A stretch of 64,000 nucleotides of DNA, taken from the NCBI GenBank assembly GCA_027533105.1, contig JAPZTW010000008.1, positions 310,001 to 374,000 on the forward strand, written 5' to 3'. The DNA comes from Sphingomonadaceae bacterium (lineage in GTDB: Bacteria; Pseudomonadota; Alphaproteobacteria; Sphingomonadales; Sphingomonadaceae). Made by a program: the position numbers and the translations under genes. Shown one piece after another: positions 11,236 to 20,094 of this stretch. Under the pieces are notes generated by a model. It was not told the DNA's origin. It saw only the letters and a list, made by a program, of their open reading frames with translations, and made no database searches. Positions within the stretch are counted from its first letter, which is position 1. The number at the start of each line of letters is the position of its first letter.

Positions 11236-12903
11236 ATGGCTTGCCTTTCGGCCCACCAGGATCGCCAGATCCGCCTGCGCTACCTGGGTCTGGCGTTGAT
11301 CCTGCTGGCCGGTTTTTACCTTCGTGCCAGTTCGCTAGCATTTGGCCTGCCCGCCCTCAACGACCAGGACGAACTCGTCTTCCAGATGGGGGCGCTAAGG
11401 CTGCTGACCACCCCGACGCTCAATCCCAAGTGGTTCGGCCACCCGGGCACAACCACGATCTATGGCCTGGTCCTGGTTGACGTGGTCACCTTTCTGTTCG
11501 GCCTGATTGCTGGCTGGTGGAGCAATGCAAAAGGCTTCAGCGACGCCATCTTCGCCAACCCGGCCTATGTGATCCTGCCCGGCCGGGCCCTGATCCTCGC
11601 CTTCGGGCTGGCGACCATTGCGCTTACCTATCGCCTGGGCGAGCGCCTGTTCTCGCCGACGGTCGGCCTTCTCGCGGCACTGATCCTCGCGGTATCTCCG
11701 CTCCACGTGGCATTCTCGCAGATCATTCGCACGGACATGATGGCGACGGCCTTTCTGCTGCTCGCCCTCTTGCAGGCTGCGCGGATTGCCCGCGGCGAAG
11801 GTGGCATCGGCGCCTACCTCAAGGGTGGGGCGTGGGTCGGCGTGGCCATGGCAACCAAATGGCCGTTTGGCATTGCCCTGCTCGGGCTGTCTGGTGCCGC
11901 CATCCTGCGGCTCCGTATCGAGCAAGCCGGCCTGACGGAGCTGGCCCGCCGGCAGATTCTCATGGCAGCCTGCGCCGGTTGCACGCTGATCGCCATCTCG
12001 CCATTTCTGGTGCTTGACTGGCCGACCCTCGCGGCCAACCTCTTGATCGAATCCCGACCGTTCCATCTGGGCGCGACTGGCGGCTCGTTCTGGTGGAACC
12101 TCAAGTGGTATCTCGGCAATCCTCTTCCCAATGCCCTCGGACTGGGCGGACTGATCGTCGCCAGCGGTGGCCTGGTCCTGCTGGCCCGATCGCACGAGGC
12201 GCGCTACGTGCTGCTGCCGGTGATCCTGGTGTTTGTGGCCATCCTGGGCAGCCAGAACCTGATCTGGTCACGCTGGGTCCTGCCCTTGCTGCCGCTATTG
12301 GTGATTGGCCTGGCGCTGGTCCTGGAGCGGGGCGGCATATTGCTGGCAAGGGTCTTCAACCGTCCACAGGCGGGCTTTGCCCTCGGCCTCCTTGGGGCAT
12401 TGGCATTGGCAACTCCCCTGGTCCTGACCGCCCTGTCCGAGGGCCGGGAGCGATTGAACGACACCCGCCAGCAGGCGAGCCGGTGGCTTGTCGCCAATGC
12501 CGCGCCGGGATCGACAGTACTGCTGGAACACTTCGGGTTCGATCTGATGCAGGCACCATTCAGCTACCGCTGGCCGCTGGGTGATGCCGGCTGCATCGAT
12601 CCGATCCAGCTCCTGCGCAACAAGGTCAGCCTGAGGCAGATCGAAGCCTTGCGCAGCAGCCGCAGCAATGTCGACTATGGCACCGTGGCCAGCGCCAAGC
12701 TGGCAACTTGCCGAGCCGACTATGCGATCATCACCCAGTACGATCGCTACGCCGCCGAGCGCGAGCGCTTTCCACGCGAATATGCCCAGTATGCCCGCCT
12801 GGTTGAAAGCGCCGAAACGCTTGCCGTATTTCGGCCGGAACCAGGTGTCGCGGGGGGCTGGGTCGTGCGGGTGCTCAAACTGCCCCCGGTGCCCCGGCCC
12901 TGA
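11236..12903 (+). CDS. GT39/PMT_2-type membrane glycosyltransferase (GT-C fold)
   Basis: A 555-residue polytopic protein. After a first membrane span at about residues 16-33 comes an acidic loop, NDQDELVFQMG, the usual place of the catalytic Asp/Glu of dolichyl-phosphate-mannose-type transferases. About ten more hydrophobic segments follow, then a soluble C-terminal region of about 120 residues. Such enzymes transfer sugars from polyprenyl-phosphate donors on the periplasmic side. With GtrA (14464) and the GtrB-like GT2 (19110) nearby, it may decorate or finish the glycan. It is the only plus-strand gene in this part of the cluster. Confidence 0.78.
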   Translation: MACLSAHQDRQIRLRYLGLALILLAGFYLRASSLAFGLPALNDQDELVFQMGALRLLTTPTLNPKWFGHPGTTTIYGLVLVDVVTFLFGLIAGWWSNAKGFSDAIFANPAYVILPGRALILAFGLATIALTYRLGERLFSPTVGLLAALILAVSPLHVAFSQIIRTDMMATAFLLLALLQAARIARGEGGIGAYLKGGAWVGVAMATKWPFGIALLGLSGAAILRLRIEQAGLTELARRQILMAACAGCTLIAISPFLVLDWPTLAANLLIESRPFHLGATGGSFWWNLKWYLGNPLPNALGLGGLIVASGGLVLLARSHEARYVLLPVILVFVAILGSQNLIWSRWVLPLLPLLVIGLALVLERGGILLARVFNRPQAGFALGLLGALALATPLVLTALSEGRERLNDTRQQASRWLVANAAPGSTVLLEHFGFDLMQAPFSYRWPLGDAGCIDPIQLLRNKVSLRQIEALRSSRSNVDYGTVASAKLATCRADYAIITQYDRYAAERERFPREYAQYARLVESAETLAVFRPEPGVAGGWVVRVLKLPPVPRP

Positions 12904-12906
12904 TCC

Positions 12907-13566
12907 CTATCTGCCCGCCTGCCGTGCGGCTACCAGCATGGCGACCAGATGATCGAACCGGTCGAACACCGCTCCGGCGGGAGGCGCCCAGCCGGGCTCG
13001 GCATAACCATAGGTCATGAAGCAGAACGGCATTCCTGCCGCAGCGGCGACATCGAAATCGAGATCGCTATCGCCGACAAACAGGCATTCGCGGCTCGTCG
13101 CACCCAGCGCTGTCAGCGCAGCATCCAGCAGATCGGGGGCAGGCTTCGGTCGCAGGCCAGGCTGACCGCCGACAACCGCATCGAACAGGGGGGCCAGCCC
13201 GGTATCGTCAAGCACCTTGGCGCAGAGGTTGACCGGCTTGTTGGAACAGATTGCCATGCGGAAATTGGCCTCTCGCAACCGATGGAGCCCGGCCGCAACA
13301 CCGGGGAAAAGGCTGTCGGCCGGCGTCGGGCGCCGGGCATAACGGGCGCGGAAGTCGGCCAGGTCGTCCGCTGGATCGAGGCAGCATTCATCGAGCAGGG
13401 CCTGCACCATTCGCTCACCCCCCAGACTCATGTGCCGGGCGGCGGTGCGGGGGTCGATGACGCGGGTCGCGCCCCGTTCGACCAGCATTTCCTGCAAAAT
13501 GGCCACACAGACAGCATTGCTGTCGACCAGGGTACCATCGAGGTCAAAGATCAGGTTTGGCTTCAA
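12907..13566 (-). CDS. HAD-family phosphatase, phosphoglycolate-phosphatase-like
   Basis: A 219-residue protein with all HAD motifs: DLDGT at residues 8-12 (nucleophile D8, acid D10), SNKP near 108, and the motif IV acids in GDSDLDFDVA. A helical cap lies between the first two motifs, as in Gph-type enzymes. Being last in the polysaccharide operon and overlapping the methyltransferase by 4 bases (ATGA), it may dephosphorylate a sugar phosphate rather than phosphoglycolate. The substrate is unknown. Confidence 0.82.
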   Translation of the reverse strand: MKPNLIFDLDGTLVDSNAVCVAILQEMLVERGATRVIDPRTAARHMSLGGERMVQALLDECCLDPADDLADFRARYARRPTPADSLFPGVAAGLHRLREANFRMAICSNKPVNLCAKVLDDTGLAPLFDAVVGGQPGLRPKPAPDLLDAALTALGATSRECLFVGDSDLDFDVAAAAGMPFCFMTYGYAEPGWAPPAGAVFDRFDHLVAMLVAARQAGR

Positions 13567-14471
13567 GGGCGCGCGACAGTCATGATATTGCCCAGGCGCA
13601 GCCCGATCCGGGTGGTTGGCAGACGGGCGCGCGACAGATCGAGGCCCACGGCCCAGGCCACCTGCCGGACCAGGAAGTCGACCGGAAAATAGTTACGGCT
13701 CCGCTCCACCCGAACTGCCGCAAAGCCAGCCCGCCGCATCACGCCGGCAATCGAGGCGGGACTGTAGACCTCAGGATGCTGGAGGCAGAACGGCGGCCAG
13801 CGATTGCCCATGACATGGCGCAGCAGCGACCGTTCGTTATGGGTTACCGTAACGAGCGCCCCGCCCGGCTTGAGCTTGCGCTTGATCTGGGCGAGCATTG
13901 GCACCGGCTCCACAAGGTGATCGAGTACATGGATCATCACCGCGAGACCCACACTGCCGTCAGGAACCGCCGAGAGATCGGTCATTGCAGTGCTGATGGA
14001 GCAGGGCCTGCCCTGTGTCGCCTGCGCCAGCGGGGCATGCACGGCCCGGTTTGGTTCAAACAGCCAGAAGTGATCAAACCGTTCCGTATTGGCGGCCTGT
14101 TCCACGATATGGCCGACATCGGGACCAATCTCGAGATAGCCACCGTCCACCCCGGCCCGCGCGGCCACTTCATAGTAGCCGCGCTGGGTTGCAACGATGG
14201 CGTCGCTGGTCACGACATCCATGTTGGGCGCCATCGCGGCATAGAGGCTGTCGAGCTGCTCGTCGGAGAAAAAGGTCGGCGCGAAAAGCAGGCCGCAATC
14301 CGCGCAGCGGTGGTAGCTGAAGAAGACCTTTTCCTTGAAGAATCCTGACCAGAATGGCCGCAGTTCGTCGATCGGCAGATTCTCGGCGCGTCGCCCGCTG
14401 GCCACTTCGTGATCGTGGCGAAGCGATCCGCACGAGGGGCAGGCGCGTTGCAGATAGGCTGACTCAGTCAT
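13563..14471 (-). CDS. SAM-dependent methyltransferase with N-terminal zinc ribbon
   Basis: A 302-residue protein. Two CxxC pairs (CPSC at residues 11-14, CADC near 56-59) form a putative zinc ribbon, followed by a class I methyltransferase domain with the SAM-binding block YLEIGPDVGH. HVLDHLVEP and LKPGGALVTVTHNE correspond to later motifs. This arrangement resembles sugar or glycolipid methyltransferases found in polysaccharide clusters, including those acting on NDP-sugars. It overlaps GtrA by 8 bases and the HAD gene by 4. The target sugar is unknown. Confidence 0.82.
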   Translation of the reverse strand: MTESAYLQRACPSCGSLRHDHEVASGRRAENLPIDELRPFWSGFFKEKVFFSYHRCADCGLLFAPTFFSDEQLDSLYAAMAPNMDVVTSDAIVATQRGYYEVAARAGVDGGYLEIGPDVGHIVEQAANTERFDHFWLFEPNRAVHAPLAQATQGRPCSISTAMTDLSAVPDGSVGLAVMIHVLDHLVEPVPMLAQIKRKLKPGGALVTVTHNERSLLRHVMGNRWPPFCLQHPEVYSPASIAGVMRRAGFAAVRVERSRNYFPVDFLVRQVAWAVGLDLSRARLPTTRIGLRLGNIMTVARP

Positions 14472-14910
14472 GGGTCTGTCCGTGGCTGAAGGTGATGCGG
14501 CTATGCCAGAAATAGCTCCCGACCATGATGGTCAGGGCGAAGCCAAGCTGGGCATGGATCGGCGCGAGGCCGCCCAACTCCACTAGACCAGGAAGCGCCG
14601 CCCAGTTGACGGCGTAAATGGCCAGGTAGAACCCGGAGAAGCGAACGAACTCGGCCAGAATGTTGCCGCGGGTCCGGAACACACCGAGCTTGTAGGTCAG
14701 GAACGCAAAGGCGAGGCACACCGCCTGCGAGATGCCGAGCGCAACAAGGTAATGGGTGCGCAGTGGCACGAACAGCCACAACAGGGCGGGATAGAACGCG
14801 AAACCGAGCGCCGTGTTGAGCCCACCCGCGATGACATATCGCAAGGGTCGCCCCGTGCGGCCTTGAAGCCGTGCTAGAGGCCCCTCAATCTGTTGCCTTG
14901 AGCCGGTCAT
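14464..14910 (-). CDS. GtrA family membrane protein (polyprenyl-phosphate-sugar flippase type)
   Basis: A 148-residue protein with four hydrophobic segments. The family pattern RYVIAGGLNTALGF begins near residue 24, with TYKLGVFR in the third loop. GtrA proteins are thought to move undecaprenyl-phosphate-linked sugars across the inner membrane. The GtrB-like partner that would charge the lipid is the GT2 gene at 19110-20090, four genes upstream in the same operon. The acceptor-side transferase could be the GT39 protein or the DUF2029-type protein. Confidence 0.86.
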   Translation of the reverse strand: MTGSRQQIEGPLARLQGRTGRPLRYVIAGGLNTALGFAFYPALLWLFVPLRTHYLVALGISQAVCLAFAFLTYKLGVFRTRGNILAEFVRFSGFYLAIYAVNWAALPGLVELGGLAPIHAQLGFALTIMVGSYFWHSRITFSHGQTHD

Positions 14911-14924
14911 CGGGCCAGCGCCGC

Positions 14925-16745
14925 TCAGTCTTCGTCCATCAGCGCAATGCGCATGTTTGCGCGCAGCACCTCGCGGGGAAGAAACGGAGTCAGATCCTCA
15001 AGCGCAGGTGATGTGATCCGGCCGTCGGGATGCTGCTTGGCTCCCAGCTTTGGGGCAAAGGGCACATTCTCGTCGAGGATCAGCTCGCACACCGCCGGTC
15101 CTACGCCATCGATGGTTGCCCGCAGCTTTGCGGCCAGTTCCTCGTGCCGGCTGACCCGCGCATAGTCGAACCCGAAAGCGGCAGCCACCTTGCCGAAATC
15201 GGGGAAAGTCACGTTGCTCTTGGGTCCGCCGCCCACTTCTACGCCGTTGAAGAAGTTCCGATGGGTCTGGAAGATCGAGACATAGCCGCTGTTGTTGAGC
15301 AGGATCACCTTGACCGGCAGGTTGTACCCCGCGATCGTCTGCAATTCCTGGATGTTCATCATGATCGAACCATCGCCGGCAATGCAGATGACGCGGCGCG
15401 GCTTGCCGAGTGCGGCGCAGACGCCGATCGCCGCGGGCAGGTCGTAACCCATCGTGGCGCAGCCGGAATTGGTCCAGAGCCGCTGCCCCGGCTTGAGATC
15501 GGCCACCTGGAAGCTGACGACGCAGGCACTGCCATTGCCGGTCACCACCACATCGCCTTCTTCGAGAACTTCGAACAGCGCCTCCATCGCTACATAAGGG
15601 TTGCAGACCTGGTTGTTGCGATATTCGGGCAGCACCACCGGGAAGCTCGGACCACGCTGGCGCGCCCAGCCGAGCCATTCGCGCTGCGCCGCTGTTGGCG
15701 CATCAGGCGCGGCCGCGATCAGTGCCGGGATCAGGTCCTTAAGGTCGGCCACCACCGGCAGGTCGGGCCTGACATTGGGTTTCTGCAATTCCAACGGATC
15801 GATATCGACCCACACCTTGAAGGCCTCGCGGGCAAAGCTCTGCCAGTTGTAGCTGACCTGGCGAATGTTGAGGCGGCTGCCGAGCACAAGCAGGAAATCG
15901 GCGCTCTGCGTGACCATATTGCCGCCGCGATCACCCACCGTGCCCGGTCGGCCACAATAAAGCGGGTGGGCAGACCACAGCACGTCATGGGCGTTCCAGG
16001 CGGTCACCACGGGGATGCCTAGTTTTTCGATCAGGGTCAGGAACTCGGCGTGAGCGCCGCTCAGGCGGACACCGCCACCAGCCAGCACCACCGGCCGCTC
16101 GGCCTGGCGAAGCCTGGCGATGATGTCGGCGGCGGCCTGGTCGATGTCGGTTGCGCGCCACGGCTCGTCGAGTTCACGCGGATCGAACCCGGGATCGAGT
16201 TCGGCCGGGTCGATCATCGCGGCCTGAACATCCAGCGGAATGTCGAGCCAGGTCGGTCCAGGCCGGCCAGTGCGGGCCAGGTAGATCGCCTTTTCCAGAT
16301 GATAACGGATCGACCTGGGTTCCGTAACCATCGCGGCATACTTGGTGATCGAGGAGACGATCGGGACGATGTCGAGTTCCTGATCGCCATACTGGCGTAG
16401 CGGCAGCCCGGTGTGCGCAACGGTCGTCTCGCGCTTTACCTGGCCCGAGAGCACCACCATGCCAACTGAATCAACAAAGGCGCCATAGACCCCGGTAATC
16501 GTATTGGTGCCGCCGGGACCGGACGTCACATTGACCACGGCCAGGCGGTTCGAGAAGCGGCCATAGGCTTCAGCCGCCATGGCCAGCGCCTGCTCATGAT
16601 GGCAGAACGTGGTGGTCAGGTCGGGATGAGTCCCGATCGAATGGTTCAGGTGCATCGCCCCGCCACCCGTCAGCATGAACACGTCGCGGATCCCGTGCTC
16701 CACCAGTTGCCCGGCCACCCAGTTTGACAGCTTGATCTTGGTCAT
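14925..16745 (-). CDS. Thiamine-diphosphate-dependent enzyme, acetolactate-synthase-like
   Basis: A 606-residue protein with the three domains of the acetolactate synthase / pyruvate decarboxylase superfamily. The N-terminal domain has the catalytic Glu in HHEQALAMAAEAYGR. The middle domain is nucleotide-binding-like. The C-terminal domain has the ThDP/Mg motif beginning GDGS and ending about 28 residues later at NN. The start at ATG 16745 overlaps the epimerase stop (ATGA). It lacks an ilvH-type subunit gene and lies among CDP-sugar genes, which argues against branched-chain amino acid synthesis. By analogy with YerE of yersiniose synthesis it may add an acyl unit to a 4-keto sugar, but this is inference. 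Confidence 0.85.
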   Translation of the reverse strand: MTKIKLSNWVAGQLVEHGIRDVFMLTGGGAMHLNHSIGTHPDLTTTFCHHEQALAMAAEAYGRFSNRLAVVNVTSGPGGTNTITGVYGAFVDSVGMVVLSGQVKRETTVAHTGLPLRQYGDQELDIVPIVSSITKYAAMVTEPRSIRYHLEKAIYLARTGRPGPTWLDIPLDVQAAMIDPAELDPGFDPRELDEPWRATDIDQAAADIIARLRQAERPVVLAGGGVRLSGAHAEFLTLIEKLGIPVVTAWNAHDVLWSAHPLYCGRPGTVGDRGGNMVTQSADFLLVLGSRLNIRQVSYNWQSFAREAFKVWVDIDPLELQKPNVRPDLPVVADLKDLIPALIAAAPDAPTAAQREWLGWARQRGPSFPVVLPEYRNNQVCNPYVAMEALFEVLEEGDVVVTGNGSACVVSFQVADLKPGQRLWTNSGCATMGYDLPAAIGVCAALGKPRRVICIAGDGSIMMNIQELQTIAGYNLPVKVILLNNSGYVSIFQTHRNFFNGVEVGGGPKSNVTFPDFGKVAAAFGFDYARVSRHEELAAKLRATIDGVGPAVCELILDENVPFAPKLGAKQHPDGRITSPALEDLTPFLPREVLRANMRIALMDED

Positions 16746-17785
16746 GCGTTCCATCCATTCCACGCCGCGGTGCGGCGGATCGCTTCATCGAGGTCGACAG
16801 TGGGTGACAGCCCCAGATCGCGGCGGATTCTGGCGGTCGACGGCACGTAGCGACCGGGGTTCCAGCCGGGATCGGGCTGGCCGAGAATCTCGTGCCCGGC
16901 GCTTCCGAGCAGGCCGGCGGTGCGGGCCGCGAGATCTCCGATCGAAATCGCCTCCTCGGACCCGACGTTATAGGTTGATCTAGGCGCGGCCCGGAGCAGG
17001 ATGGCCCAGAGCCATTCCGTGAGATCGGCGGCATAAAGGTATGACCGTTCGGCCCGCCCGTCGCTCTGCACGATGACCCGGTGCCCGGCCATGGCATCGC
17101 GGATGAAGTTGCCGGCGGCGAAATGGATGTCGAGCGACAGCATCGGCCCGAGCAGGGCAAAGATCCGGGCGTTGACGATATCCAGCCCGAACTGGCGACC
17201 ATGGATCGTGCACAGCATCTCTGCCGCGCGTTTGCCTTCGGCATAGGCGGACCGATGGCTGGCCAGGTCTGGCCCTCCGGCGTAGTCCTCGGCGACCTTT
17301 GCCACGGTCCAGGGTTGCGCCCCATAGACGGCGCCGGACGAAAGATAGAAAAAGCGCTTCGCACCAGCAGCGCGCGCAAAATCGAGGGCGCGCCGGGTTC
17401 CGGTCAGCACCGTATCGAACATCCGGAGCGGATCGTTCTCGTTGAGATCGGCGCTGGCATCCGTGGCGGCGTGGATCACATGACTATAATCGATGCCATC
17501 GTGCGCCAGGGTCAGCACGTCGCCTCCCACCACCCGAAACCCGGGCGCATGGGCCAGCTCAGGATGGTCGCGTTCGAACCTGGCTGGATCGCGGGTCAGA
17601 ATTGCGACCGAAACGTTGAGGCCAAACGCGACATTGGCATCGTGCAGCGCCGCGAGCATCCAGCGCCCGATGAACCCGGTCGCACCCGTGAAGAAGATCC
17701 TTGCCCCCCTGAGCGCCGGCCAGTGCGGGGCGAGGCGCTTGAGTACACCGGCGAGATCCTCGGCCAGGATAGGATGCCGGTTCAT
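16742..17785 (-). CDS. NAD-dependent epimerase/dehydratase or ketoreductase of the extended SDR family
   Basis: A 347-residue protein with GATGFIGRW at about residues 34-42, an SSGAVYG block and YAEGK as the YxxxK active site. The N-terminus has about 28 residues before the first beta strand, a little longer than usual. It overlaps the ThDP enzyme gene and the upstream DUF2029-type gene by 4 bases each. In a CDP-deoxysugar pathway it could reduce or epimerise the 4-keto or branched product, the position that YerF holds in yersiniose synthesis. The reaction is not determined by sequence. Confidence 0.82.
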   Translation of the reverse strand: MNRHPILAEDLAGVLKRLAPHWPALRGARIFFTGATGFIGRWMLAALHDANVAFGLNVSVAILTRDPARFERDHPELAHAPGFRVVGGDVLTLAHDGIDYSHVIHAATDASADLNENDPLRMFDTVLTGTRRALDFARAAGAKRFFYLSSGAVYGAQPWTVAKVAEDYAGGPDLASHRSAYAEGKRAAEMLCTIHGRQFGLDIVNARIFALLGPMLSLDIHFAAGNFIRDAMAGHRVIVQSDGRAERSYLYAADLTEWLWAILLRAAPRSTYNVGSEEAISIGDLAARTAGLLGSAGHEILGQPDPGWNPGRYVPSTARIRRDLGLSPTVDLDEAIRRTAAWNGWNA

Positions 17786-19113
17786 GCGGCACCCGCTCGC
17801 AGCGGGGCTGCCGGTTGCGCGCGATCGCGCAGCAGGCCGCGCGTCACCCGGCTGATCGTGTCAAGCGAGAGCGCGGTCAGAATCAGCAGCAGCCCGAGCG
17901 GCCGGATGAACTGGCCGACACCGATGCCGAAGCGGGCGGTAACGGCCTCACCGCTGAGCCAGGCCGAGGTGTTGATATTCGGCAGGTAGCTGACCACCAG
18001 CTCATGGGGGATCGAAATCAGGTAGGCGACCACGATGGCGACGATTGGGCCAGGGCTCTCCCACTTCTCGAGAAACACCAGGAACACGACCAGCAGTTCG
18101 GAATAGCCGCCGGGCGAGCGGTTGGTCAGCGACAGCAACAGCAGCAGGAGCATGATCCGGGCGAGCGTGAGCTCCCGGGGGCGCAGCACGGCAAGGATTA
18201 CCGCCAGCAGGGCGATCGCCTGGGCAAGGTGGACTGCCAGCTGCAGGGTCAGGCGAAACAGCTCGTAATCACGTGAGCCGACAAACCGCAGGATTGGAAA
18301 GCCGCGATCAAACACGCCGAACATCGAGTTGAACGAGGTGGTGTAGAACATCTCGCCCACAACATCGGTACCGGTGACCCGCACCCAGTTGGCAGTGTTG
18401 GCCGCGATTTCCAGTGGACTGCCGCCACCAACCATGGCCCAGCTGAGGCAATAGAGGCCAATGGTGGCGAAACCGGCCAGTTCGAGCTGACGCCAGTCAC
18501 GCCTTGCCCCCCAGGCCAGCACCGGCAGGAGCAGGTAAGGCTTGAGATTGATCATCACGCCTGCGGCCAGGGCTCTGGTCCACTTGCCTGCCGCCTGCGG
18601 CACGACAACCAGGGCCAGGGCGATCTGGCAGAAGATAAGCAGATTGCCCCGCTCAAGCAGGTAAAGCCCCGGCAATCCAAGACCGAGCGCCAGGGTCCGG
18701 ATCGTCGCCGTGCGGGGATCGACCAGCCGCAGGGCCCGGAAGCTGGCCAGGATCGCCGCACAGTAAAGCCCAACGATAAGGATCTGGGCGAGCCAATCGC
18801 ATTCACGGCCGACGAACGGCGAGCTTGCATAGCAGGCCGGGTTGGTCAGGAACTGCAGGATCGCAAAGGACAGCGGCGGGTAGACTGCGCGCCAGACCGA
18901 ATAGATGCCTTCGCGGTGGGCCCAATAGGCCGGATTGAACCAGTCCATGAAGGTGTCCTGGGGATCCCAGATGAACGGTTGCGGCAGGTAACCACTCACT
19001 TCCAGGTGCCACAGCGCATGGACAAGGCCGGCCATGATCAGCGCCAGCAGCAGCAATTCGAAGAACAGGGCCCGCGGCATGGTCGCGCCGGATGCGCCAT
19101 CGGCCTTGGTCAT
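17782..19113 (-). CDS. Polytopic membrane protein, DUF2029 / GT87-like
   Basis: A 443-residue protein with about ten hydrophobic segments. An acidic loop after the first span (PQDTFMDWFNP) is where GT-C transferases carry catalytic Asp residues. The blocks RGNLLIF and INLKPYLLLP fit the DUF2029/GT87 family of polyprenyl-phosphomannose-dependent transferases. It could be a periplasmic glycosyltransferase or fill the polymerase role, since no obvious Wzy is in the window. It overlaps both neighbours by 4 bases. Confidence 0.65.
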   Translation of the reverse strand: MTKADGASGATMPRALFFELLLLALIMAGLVHALWHLEVSGYLPQPFIWDPQDTFMDWFNPAYWAHREGIYSVWRAVYPPLSFAILQFLTNPACYASSPFVGRECDWLAQILIVGLYCAAILASFRALRLVDPRTATIRTLALGLGLPGLYLLERGNLLIFCQIALALVVVPQAAGKWTRALAAGVMINLKPYLLLPVLAWGARRDWRQLELAGFATIGLYCLSWAMVGGGSPLEIAANTANWVRVTGTDVVGEMFYTTSFNSMFGVFDRGFPILRFVGSRDYELFRLTLQLAVHLAQAIALLAVILAVLRPRELTLARIMLLLLLLSLTNRSPGGYSELLVVFLVFLEKWESPGPIVAIVVAYLISIPHELVVSYLPNINTSAWLSGEAVTARFGIGVGQFIRPLGLLLILTALSLDTISRVTRGLLRDRAQPAAPLRAGAA

Positions 19114-20090
19114 CGGGCTGGCCCCGGTGACGCATTGGGGGAACGGAGCTCTGCCGGAGAAGGGGCATTGATCCGCTCTTGCTCGATCACCAGCGGGATT
19201 TCGCGGGTGCGCTCCGCAATGGCGCGGATCTGTTCACCGATCAGTCCCATGAACAGGAAGTTGATCGCAAACAGCCCGACCTGGGCGGCAATGATCAGCC
19301 AGGGCCAGGGACTGGCGCTGGTCGCGACGGCAAAGCCGCCGGCCAACAGCAACGCCGCGGCAAGCGCCATGAAGGCGAACGACCAGATGATCGGGCGGCG
19401 CAGGAGGTTCTTCGATGAACCGGCCAGCCCCGAGGTCGCGAAATCGAGCAGGGCCCCGAAATTGTTCTTGGTTTCGCCGTGGCGCCGCTCGGGCCGGTCA
19501 TAGGGGATCAAGGTCCGACGAAAGCCCGCTTCGACCAGCATGCCGCGAAAGAACGGCTCGGGTTCGCGCCATTTGGCCAGGGTCTCGACAACCAGCCGGT
19601 CATAGAGGCCGAACCCGGTGGCACCGGGGATCACGGGATAGTCGGCATGGCGCTCGAGGAAGGCGTAGCCGTATTTCCGGGTGGCGGTCAGCAACAGTCC
19701 GGCCCGTTCGGTGTTGCGCACGCCGAGCACGATCTGCGCTCCGGTCCGCCAATGCCGGATAAATTCCCCCAGCAGGGCCGGTGGATCCTGGAAGTCGGCG
19801 CACATGCCCACCACGGCCCGGCCGCGCGCCTGATAGATCGCATGGGTAGGAGACCGCATCTGGCCGAAATTGCGCGTGTTGAAGATCGCCCAGACGCGCG
19901 GGTCCTGGGCACAGATCTCGCGCAGGAGTTCGCGCGTTCCATCGCTTGAGCAATTGTCGATGAAGATGATTTCCCACGAGCTGGCGTGCTGCTCGAGTTC
20001 GGCGCGGACGGCTGCGTAGATCGGCCAGACATTCCCATCCTCGTTGAGGCAGGGGATGACCACGGACACTTCGGGCACTGCATCGCTCAT
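19110..20090 (-). CDS. Family 2 glycosyltransferase with C-terminal membrane segments (GtrB / DPM1-like)
   Basis: A 326-residue protein. The GT-A fold start VVIPCLNEDGNV, then IDNCSSDGT and the metal-binding acidic motif CADFQD, identify a GT2 enzyme. Two hydrophobic segments near residues 238-258 and 268-292 anchor it in the membrane, as in polyprenyl-phosphate glucosyl/mannosyl synthases. It likely transfers a sugar to undecaprenyl phosphate; the GtrA gene downstream would flip the product. ATG 20090 is chosen because homology begins at once after it; an ATG at 20120 is also in frame. Confidence 0.83.
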   Translation of the reverse strand: MSDAVPEVSVVIPCLNEDGNVWPIYAAVRAELEQHASSWEIIFIDNCSSDGTRELLREICAQDPRVWAIFNTRNFGQMRSPTHAIYQARGRAVVGMCADFQDPPALLGEFIRHWRTGAQIVLGVRNTERAGLLLTATRKYGYAFLERHADYPVIPGATGFGLYDRLVVETLAKWREPEPFFRGMLVEAGFRRTLIPYDRPERRHGETKNNFGALLDFATSGLAGSSKNLLRRPIIWSFAFMALAAALLLAGGFAVATSASPWPWLIIAAQVGLFAINFLFMGLIGEQIRAIAERTREIPLVIEQERINAPSPAELRSPNASPGPAR

Positions 20091-20094
20091 GGCT

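Noticed and set aside
14925..16745. Acetolactate synthase large subunit (ilvB) for branched-chain amino acids
   Set aside because: No ilvH or ilvC gene follows, and the gene is overlapped by sugar-modifying genes; a sugar role is more likely, though the name cannot be excluded by sequence alone.
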